Shown here piece after piece: positions 56,640-64,000 of a DNA stretch of 64,000 bases (within the stretch, counting starts at the first letter, position 1; each line of letters opens with the position of its first letter). The notes below the pieces were generated by a model. It made no database searches. It had not been told where the DNA came from and saw nothing but the letters and a program-made list of their open reading frames with translations. A program made the position numbers and the translations under genes. Source of the DNA: Marsupella aquatica. Taxonomy: Eukaryota > Marchantiophyta. The DNA is taken from positions 3,472,001 to 3,536,000 of the forward strand of contig OZ316891.1 in the NCBI GenBank assembly GCA_973895155.1, written 5' to 3'.

Positions 56640-57075
56640 AGTAAGTTAAATTAATAATGGTTGCACAAGGATTAAGAGATCAAGGATTACCCTAGGGGTT
56701 AAACACATAATATATATAATCAGATTTAGGGTTTAGGGGTTTAGGGTTTAGATATAATAAGATTAAGGGGCGGTTACCCGAGTAGGTTTAATAATTCATA
56801 TGTGACATTGTGAAATCTTAGGCGAGTATTACCATTAGTTATAGGCTATTAAATAATGGTAGTAAAAAGAACAAATCAGGTTACCTTAGTAATTTAAATA
56901 AATTATGATAGTAAAAAGATTGAATGAGGTTACCTTAGTAGGTTAAATAATGATGGTAGTAAAAATATTAAATGAGGTTAAATAAATTATGGTAGTACAA
57001 ATGGTAAATTTAATCGTAAAGGAAGTAAGTTACCTTAGTAGTAAATGTATAATGGGTGCAAATTAAAAGATTAGG
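56640..57075. repeat. Degenerate AT-rich tandem repeat
   Basis: Words AATAATGGT(A/T)G, AGGTTACCTTAGTA and GGTAGTAAAAA recur roughly every 45-65 bp with much variation. Noncoding. Confidence 0.55.
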
Positions 57076-57420
57076 TGAGGATCCCCCTAGCAAGTTAAAA
57101 ATTTGTTTCAATTTACAAGCATATAATTGAAAATTTTATTAATTTTACGGCCAAGGCCTTGTAAACTTTTCTCTGCTCGAAGGGTACCTCCGGGCATTTA
57201 CAAGACAAGATATGATCAGTTTGCATCAGATCGATTGGGCATGAGAATCAGTTACCGAAGGCCAAGGCAATCATAACCAGGTCAAAATTCAAAATTCAAA
57301 ATTCCCCCCAAAAGTTTCATTTTTAAATGCGAACTTCCAGAATCCTCTTGTGGAGTCAAAAACGTTAAGTCTGTTTTGATTGTCTATGGAGTTCATTTAC
57401 TAGGAAAGGGTTTTGATTCA

Positions 57421-57480
57421 GGAGAGCGCTTCAAGCTGCGAGGAGAGCGCTTCAAGCTGCGAGGAGAGTGCTTCAAGTGC
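57421..57480. repeat. 21-bp tandem repeat, 3 copies
   Basis: GGAGAGCGCTTCAAGCTGCG(A) is repeated at 57421, 57442 and 57463; the last copy is diverged. Related GGAGAG(C/T)... words continue to about 57520. Confidence 0.8.
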
Positions 57481-57529
57481 TGGGAGGGGATACTTCAAGA
57501 GGAGAGCTGGGAGGAGTTCTTAGAGTAGA

Positions 57530-58290
57530 GATTGTTCAAGGAGATAGAGATTAACATTGAAGAGTGATCAAGGAGATTAAACAGTCAGCCTTCATCAAAG
57601 AGTCATAGTGTGCGACTATAGAGGAACTGGCAAGAGACTGCACGAGTTATTTGTTGATGAAGATTGAGTGAACTGTCTAGAGTGGCAGAGAAGATATACA
57701 AGCTGTATGTGTCTTGAAACTGTAAGTAACCATCCATTCGAGTTCTTCCTTTTTGCATTAGTTCTTCTTCAATCTTAGAATGAGAGATTGAATTGATGAA
57801 TTAGATTGTGATGTGTGAACTCAATTCACTTCATAATATATATGAATCTTGAACTCAAGAATCATTCCCTAACTCGAACTTAAGTGAGAATTTAATCATT
57901 AAGATTGTAGATTGTATTTGTAACTGAGTAATATATATGATTCATTCTAATGTTTGATGAGGTTAATCTTTTGTTAACCTGTTCAACTTCAATCATAATC
58001 TACCTGAGTGTAGATTTTCACAAACTAACTAGCGTTAATGTTACTTGACATACATATTTAAAATTGAACGCATATAAGCAAACAAAGATACTTGAATGAA
58101 AGTAACATATATGTATGTGCTTTCTCCTAGATTTAACACCAAATAACTTGTGGGAGAATATTATCATGATAAGTATTTGTGGTTGGTACATGAGCCTACC
58201 TTTGTCATGTTGTGGTTTTCTTAAACAAATGACTTCTGAGGTGACTAGGAAACCTCTAATACTTCAAGTAGATGATCAAAACTTTAAAAA
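57530..58290. other. Noncoding stretch
   Basis: Apart from AT-rich sequence, nothing recognisable is seen between the 21-bp repeat and the palindrome cluster. It may be promoter or intron DNA of the plus-strand gene at 59.3 kb. Confidence 0.4.
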
Positions 58291-58299
58291 ATGACCATG

Positions 58300-59023
58300 A
58301 ACCATGGTTTGTGTGCCTAGTAAGAGGCTTATCTGATGGCATTAATTATCTAATACTCGGAGTGAACCAACTCTACACCTACATGTAAAAAGTGACTTTG
58401 AACCATGGTTCAAACCATATCAAACTAACTCAACTTGTAGATGGGAAAATGAAAGGTGAGTGCAAATCATGCATGGTACGTAGCCCTTGAATTAATGAGC
58501 CTTATTTAACAGCATCATCTAAAACTAGGAGTAAATTACCAAATTGACTAGTATACTCCTAGCTAGAAAAATAAAAATGTGACTATGACCAAAGGCCACA
58601 AACCATGGTTCATAGTCACATGATCTATATGATACATGAACCTCAGTCTCCTGCTTTGCTTAATAAGTATGATTATAACTCTCTTTAATATTGTTTACAT
58701 TCTGGTCAAGAGAAACTCATACATAAGTCCAATAGAATACATTTGATAAAGACTTTCTTATGAATTCTAAACTGATGGAATTATTACACATCAAACAATT
58801 ATAATGCAAGATGACTTTCTCTTGTAATACTGATTTGCTTTTGTTTTAACATGTATCATTCATGGTGAATTTAAACCTAGCCTGAACACTGTTTCTTGAT
58901 GACAATACTATAAAAACACCCCATAAGAAACACTTCATATCTATAATATGATAAAAGATAGTCATGGTAATTATACGCCTTAGTACTTTTCTTATATTCT
59001 CATTAATGGAGCGAACCATGGTT
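58300..59023. repeat. Second cluster of AACCATGGTT palindromes
   Basis: Exact copies occur at 58300, 58401, 58601 and 59014. The copy at 58601 lies near the right arm of a larger inverted repeat: TGTGACTATGA (58578) and TCATAGTCACA (58610) flank it. The cluster ends about 310 bp before the first ATG of the DUF8039-like gene, which parallels the position of the first cluster. Confidence 0.78.
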
Positions 59024-59329
59024 TGCAGTTGCCATCTTGTGGTAAGACATCATTTAAGTATGTAGTAGTTTAGGGTTTTGGGTCAAATGTACACAATTCT
59101 TCTTGAACTCAATGGTAAGTAACAACCTGCCAACTTAGTTGTGAGGGCAACTCATCTCAGACAATTACACGAGAGTTCAAGGCTATTGAGAAACAAGGGA
59201 AACAAAGTAGGTCTGGAAAACTAAGACAAAAAGTATACGGTCCCTTGGGTATATTCAGAGAAAAAAACAACAACTATATCTTAGGAACAGAGGTTAACTT
59301 TGATTTGGATTGAATGTGCAGATAAAATA

Positions 59330-60127
59330 ATGGCGACATCTTGGATTATTGTCGGTGAAACCGTAGGTTTGTGCATATCAAATAAAATGGTTGCGAAGGG
59401 TATCATTCAAAGTGTGGATCCATCTCGGATTTGCCATAATGTTCCTCTTGGGCCTCTTCAAGTTCTTGTTACTTTGAAAGAAGTATTTGATGGGGAAATT
59501 CAATGGGATCATGGTGAAAGCTTGGCTGACATGATAGGATCATTTCTAGTCTGGAAAAAAGGTCAACTTCAGCAACTTGAAATGGTTACTGGATACCTAC
59601 CTAATACCTCATACAAGAATGGAGCTTCAACGAGCAATGGAAGTGATACCAGCCAACCAGAGATCTCAAATGAGAACGAAGCTCAAGGAAACCAACCGGA
59701 GTGGTCAAATGAGAATGGAGTTGAATCTAGTGGAAATCCTCTTCGAATTTCATCCACAAGTTTATGGATGGGAATGGTTGTTAAAGTACTTGATGAAACA
59801 CATTTTGCCTTTGCCATTGCAAGAGTAATGGCTGTTAATCCAGAAGTGACATTGGGAGATACTACTCTTCGAAATACACATGTGGGAATCTTGATTGATG
59901 AATATATTCAAGGTGCAACCAATGATCACCTGAAACATAGAGATTGTTTGAGGGCGTGGCCATTGGATAGGCTTGTCACAAGTAACGGAAGGCTATTAGC
60001 CTCATTTTTTGTAGATGCAGAGGAGGAGGATCTAGATGCTTCAAGTCGAAAGAGATCATACATTCCAATAACCAGAAAAAGAAAACAACCTTCTCTTTGT
60101 GGATATACAGTAAACTTGAAAAGCTAA
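59330..60127 (+). CDS. DUF8039-like plant transposon-associated protein, ~265 aa
   Basis: The frame runs from ATG at 59330 to TAA; a TGTGCAG acceptor at 59321 means there may be an upstream exon. Two related modules are visible. Module 1 is about residues 10-80 (VAKGIIQSVDPSRICHNVPL, VLVTLKEVFDG, MIGSFLVWKKGQLQ). Module 2 is about 150-230 (FAIARVMAVNPEVTLGDTTL, VGILIDEYIQG, CLRAWPLDRLV). The pattern 'a.G.i..vdP...n.pLg...v.V.v.evidG...w...g..ig..v.W.k' is that of DUF8039, found in plant CACTA-type transposon and Ulp1-protease-linked proteins. A Ser/Asn-rich linker separates the modules, and a basic KRKQPS tail follows. The frame is intact. Function unknown; the lineage suggests DNA or protein binding in a transposon. 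Confidence 0.55.
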   Translation: MATSWIIVGETVGLCISNKMVAKGIIQSVDPSRICHNVPLGPLQVLVTLKEVFDGEIQWDHGESLADMIGSFLVWKKGQLQQLEMVTGYLPNTSYKNGASTSNGSDTSQPEISNENEAQGNQPEWSNENGVESSGNPLRISSTSLWMGMVVKVLDETHFAFAIARVMAVNPEVTLGDTTLRNTHVGILIDEYIQGATNDHLKHRDCLRAWPLDRLVTSNGRLLASFFVDAEEEDLDASSRKRSYIPITRKRKQPSLCGYTVNLKS

Positions 60128-60184
60128 GATTAAGTGCAAATTTTTAAATTTTCTGGTCGCTAAAGTTTAAGTTCACTTAAACTT

Positions 60185-60360
60185 ACATTTTTTACGCCTT
60201 TTAGTAAGATACGATCTTACGATCTTACGATCTTACGATCTTACGATCTTATTACCTTACGATTTACGAACTTACGCGGTACTAGAAGATTACGCCGTTG
60301 CAAGACTAACGGGCGGAAAGTACACTATGAGCCGCATCGCGTGAAATCTTACGACCAGAG
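60185..60360. repeat. TTACGATC tandem array, 5' side of element B
   Basis: The unit CGATCTTA is repeated about six times (60207-60252), followed by looser TTACG words. It occupies the same position as the 36.31-36.48 kb array of element A but with a different unit, and a similar array lies at 63050-63120. Confidence 0.85.
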
Positions 60361-60454
60361 CGAATCACTCTCTGCATGACTATTTCCGACGCTTACAAGC
60401 ATCGCTCCGCTTCATCTGATCAGCATCCACCTCAAGATTGTGAACCCGGGAGCT

Positions 60455-62819
60455 ATGGCAACATTCGATTGTGATGAGGAATACCTCATTGATTCTGTGG
60501 CAATTCCAAAAGCGCTCGTCATCAGGCTCCCCAGGACCGAAGAGAGCTTGGACTGGAGAAATTATTACGACTACCATGGACTTCAGAGTTGGACACCTAC
60601 CTGGAAGATTTTGTCAGAGGATCAATTGTCGCCTCACCTTCGCCTACTTCTATTCGAGGACGGCCCAGCAAATGGACCATAGATCACTTCGCGTATGCTT
60701 TTGGATGTTCTGCTGACGGAGAAGCGCTACTTTCGCCCAAGGATGATACATCAACTCCATACTTTTCAGGTACCCGGAATAAGAGAAATGGCTGGAATGT
60801 GAGTCAATGCAATCATTTGGAGCTAAGAATTCTTTTGGAATTTTTGGTTCCTATTTTTCATCCCAAGAAACCAATTGTTTGCTCCATTTCTCTGGCCAAT
60901 ACCATCATCGCTGCGCACAATGGTAGAGTAAAGGTCAATTGGGCTTTGGTATTTTTCAATGTTGTGAGGGATCAACTTCGGACATTAAGGGCGAATCAAT
61001 CAACTCAACTGCAAAACTATCTAGCCCAGCTATACTCCGCTTTTGATTGCTCACTTCCTGAGGAGGTGATGGAGAGAGAAATCTCCAAGTTGTGGGAACA
61101 AGATGAAATTATGCCTACTACAGCAGAAGAGGCAAACGTCATATCGCCAGCTTCTCCAGGCAGCCGGGCAAGTCTTCACAATTCAAGTCCTTCAGATGAG
61201 GTACCCATGGACCTAGAAGCACTTACTACAGATGCTGAGATGATAGACTACCCAGGGATCCCCTCACCACCCCTTTCCACAGGAATTGGGAAGTTTCCTA
61301 TTCGACTTGCACAGGACGACTCCAATCAGACCCTGATCAGTAAGGTGTGTGCTTTGCTCAACTGTGACTTTCATTCACTGTACGAGACCATTGAGCAATT
61401 GCGCCATGACGCAGTGACACAGGTTCCTCCTTCTGCACTTTCATCTCCGGATCATGAGAATTCGCCATCATCTTCACCTCCAGCAGAAATTCAGCTCTCC
61501 ACAGAGGAACTTTTTGCTGTTAAGACCGTGGCTCAAATCTCAGTTCCATCCCCTACAGACTTGAAGGAGACCTCACCTACAAATTCAGAGCCTCCTCCCT
61601 GCTCATCTGTAGAACATCACTCCTGCCTTAAGATTGTCCATGAGTTAACTACTATGTTAGGCTGCCGTTCAGAAGAAGTCACCTCCATAGTCGATGAATT
61701 TCTTGATAGACCTGAACCTTCACGCTCCCCACTGCCATCCTCTCAGTTTCCCTATAGTCTTGATTCAAATTATGAGCCTACTGATAGTCTACCTCATAAA
61801 TCTTTGCACTCCACACAGCCCTTCTCTCAGCAATGATTTCCCTTTTCTGAAGATTCTGATCCTCCATCCACACCAGAATACTTCTTTCCCTATGATATTC
61901 CAGTCTGTGACTCACTAGATCAGGGATTCGAAAGAGTAATGCAGCCTTGCGATCTAACCCCAACCTTGTTGTAGTTGTCACTTCTTCTACCCAGACTCCT
62001 AGAAACGCTATCATCTATAAAATGGAGCCTAGAACACCAGAGCAACAAGTCCAGAAGTATGTCACCACTTGTAAGGTTATGCATGCCAATACACCGCCTA
62101 TAAGTGAGTTCTGGAGGTTTTATTATTTGAAGAAAGCAGAGGCTAGCTACATTTTTGATCTCAGGATGATTGGTACCTCTCGCGTGGAGTTGGCTCAGTT
62201 TGATGAGTACTGGACAGATTCAGTCTACTTCCGACCTATACTGGCCGTTATGTTTCTACAAGGTGATGTTGAAGTTGATGACCCGGATTTAATCCTGGCC
62301 TATTTGGGAAATATAGCCGCTTATGCTTTAGATTTCTTACTGATTTTTCTAAAACAGAGCAACAAGTCTACTACCCCTGATCACTCATATATTCCCACTG
62401 GACCCAAGGTTATCCTTACTTCAACCACTTCTTATGAAGACAAGCAGCGAGTATGGAACAACATCAGCACGCAGCAGCTAACAAACTACACTCGCTACTT
62501 CCGGGATGTGCAGTGGAAATTACGATCCTCCTACAACAAGATGCTGAGTACAGAGATGTTCTTACAATTCTACCCATCTGTCTACGCCAACTCGTGCAAT
62601 TGTTTAGATGTCATAGGCATCTTACGGGAAGCAATCAGAATCAACTAGTGCTTTTTGGAGAAAAGGATGCCACTTATGTATTGGGGAAGACAGATGAGAT
62701 GTCTACCTTACATCCGGGATCAACCTCACTGTGATGAAGTAAGGGAAGCTATTCGGACGCGCACTATTTGGAAAGTAGAAATTAGAGAACCAGAGGATAT
62801 TCGACAACCAAAAGATTGA
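60455..62819 (+). pseudogene. ~790-aa element protein, copy B (frameshifts and stops)
   Basis: It is homologous along its length to the copy A protein, including the AGCTATGGC start context and the EPEDIRQ C-terminal end. Damage: a frameshift near 60.545 kb, TGA at 61834, a frameshift near 61.94 kb and TAG at 62646. Conserved blocks are WTIDHFAYAFGCSADGEALL, PYFSGTRNKRNGWNVSQCNH, SSTQTPRNA, FDEYWTDSVYFRPILAVMFL and YFRDVQWKL. The acidic Pro/Ser middle has diverged much more than the two ends. B is therefore a dead copy, while A is nearly open. Confidence 0.7.
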
Positions 62820-63049
62820 AGCAGACCTGCAATTTTGTTAAGTGTCAGAGGCAGTTTCAGTTACTGTACCCCGCTCGATTTTATTAGACATGTTTTAAGA
62901 TTCCAAAACTCATCAAGTCTTTTTCAGTAGACAGCTTATACATAGGAAAACACATTGGCAAAGTCTCAATCACTTTGGATTGTCGTTAGAAAGTTAGAAA
63001 TACTTTAGTTTGCTTAGTTTAGGGTTATCGTTAAGTTTCCGCGACTACG

Positions 63050-63125
63050 ACTTTACGATCTTACGATCTTATGATCTTACGAACCTACGCTTTTACGAAT
63101 TACGATCTTACGATACTACGGTAAA
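63050..63125. repeat. TTACG array, 3' side of element B
   Basis: ACGATCTTACGATCTTATGA is followed by looser TTACG words. It is followed by the ~880-bp tail shared with copy A. Confidence 0.8.
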
Positions 63126-64000
63126 CTTAACTTAGTTAGTTTTAGACCTTTTCATACTTAGTTTTCATTTTTGACTTTTTGAGGGTTTTGAACGGTCATG
63201 ACTCTTCAACCCCCAAGGGTTTTTCCTCGATGTTTTTCACTATAAGTATCTTCCACTACTAATAAATAGAAGTAAGTAAGTCAGACATGACTTGTCGCCC
63301 CTTGGTGTTGTCCTTGTGATTTTGGACTTTTTGAAGTTCAGAGCAGGCAATCCTAGGAGGGACTTACCTCCTTGTATTTTGGAACCCAAATACTTGAAGT
63401 AAAACCTCAGTTATGAATCTCGTGAATTATAATGTCAGATTTCGCTTTGGTGACACATTGTAATCTCACAAGTTCTTAGAGTTAACCCATTGAGTTTAAG
63501 TTGCATTGGAAATGATGTTTTCACCTTCATGTTGCTTAGTACCATCTAAATGCTGAAGTATTTATCCTTTTAGATCTTGACTAAGTATCACTTAGGAAGA
63601 AAGGTCAAGACATGTTGCCGGCATTTTAAAAGGATACTCTAGTATGCAGTTTAGATCTGAAAAGCCGTGTGGATTTGAATTCCCTTAAAGTCATTCCATT
63701 ATTGCTTATGTCTAAGGAGTAACCTTGGTATATTCCAAACTCCCTTAAACATACTCTAAGAGATTTTTCCTTGTGTTTTGTTAATTGCAACCTTTTGCTT
63801 AATTGATGGTTATATGATGTTGAGTTATCATCAAAAACTGCTCACCGCTGTGGAGCGATCTTCAAAGTACCTAATTAAAGTAGTCAAGATTGATTACTAT
63901 GTGTGACACAACAGCTTAAAGCTTTATTTTTAGTTTATTACATCAAACCAACCCAATCTTGTTCTTAACGGGAACGAATACCGAGTTTAGAGACGTAAAA

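Larger units (their letters stand above)
60185..64000 (+). mobile_element. TTACG-bracketed element, copy B
   Basis: Same order as copy A: TTACG array, leader, gene, 3' UTR, TTACG array (63050-63120), and the conserved tail, which runs off the window at TAACGGGAACGAATACCGAG. It lies 60 bp downstream of, and in the same orientation as, the DUF8039-like gene. The two could form one element, but copy A lacks the DUF8039-like gene. Confidence 0.65.

Overview
The window looks like nuclear DNA of a streptophyte, most likely a land plant. Evidence: an EDM2-type PHD protein, an AP2/AINTEGUMENTA-type gene with many well-phased GT-AG introns, a DUF8039-like transposon-associated protein, Ty1/Copia fragments and many TTTAGGG-type telomere-like motifs. 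I cannot name the species. No rRNA, tRNA, CRISPR array or operon is visible. Genes are sparse and most of the window is decayed repeats.

Region by region. 0.3-5 kb (minus strand): intronless ORFs for an F-box-like protein, a two-BRCT protein and an EDM2-like PHD cassette, plus two unrecognised ORFs. 5-10 kb: mostly featureless, with a 50-bp tandem repeat and C/A-rich telomere-like sequence. 10.7-14.9 kb: a decayed gag-like protein gene with nine in-frame stops (eight TAG), and two copies of a TIR-bearing MITE-like element. 15-21 kb: gene-poor. 21.8-25.1 kb (plus): an eight-exon divergent AP2 gene whose first AP2 half-repeat is duplicated. 28.2-30.3 kb (minus): Copia integrase and reverse transcriptase debris.

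30.9-43.0 kb (minus): the most unusual part. From 5' to 3' on the minus strand it holds a ParB-like multi-exon gene, a decayed repeat-rich gene, a FCP1/NIF-like HAD segment without its catalytic aspartates, and an exon matching the C-terminal half of an N6-adenine/N4-cytosine DNA methylase. One 4.1-kb intron of the ParB-like gene is almost filled by a plus-strand element (36.3-40.2 kb) coding for a ~810-residue protein and bracketed by TTACG-rich arrays. A second, more broken copy lies at 60.2-64.0 kb, just downstream of a DUF8039-like gene (59.3-60.1 kb).

The palindrome AACCATGGTT, in places extended to a perfect 20-bp palindrome, occurs 13 times. All copies lie in noncoding DNA of 32.1-44.1 kb and 58.3-59.0 kb, clustered just 5' of the ParB-like gene and of the DUF8039-like gene. 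I infer, without proof, that these segments belong to one mobile or selfish system with its own DNA-binding and methylation genes.

44-58 kb: non-genic. It contains tandem duplications, a 372-bp TIR element, a 190-bp fold-back element, a partial tandem duplication of about 1 kb interrupted by a 1.7-kb insert, and inside that insert about 13 copies of a 20-bp hairpin (GGACGCTTCAGAAAGCGTCC and variants).
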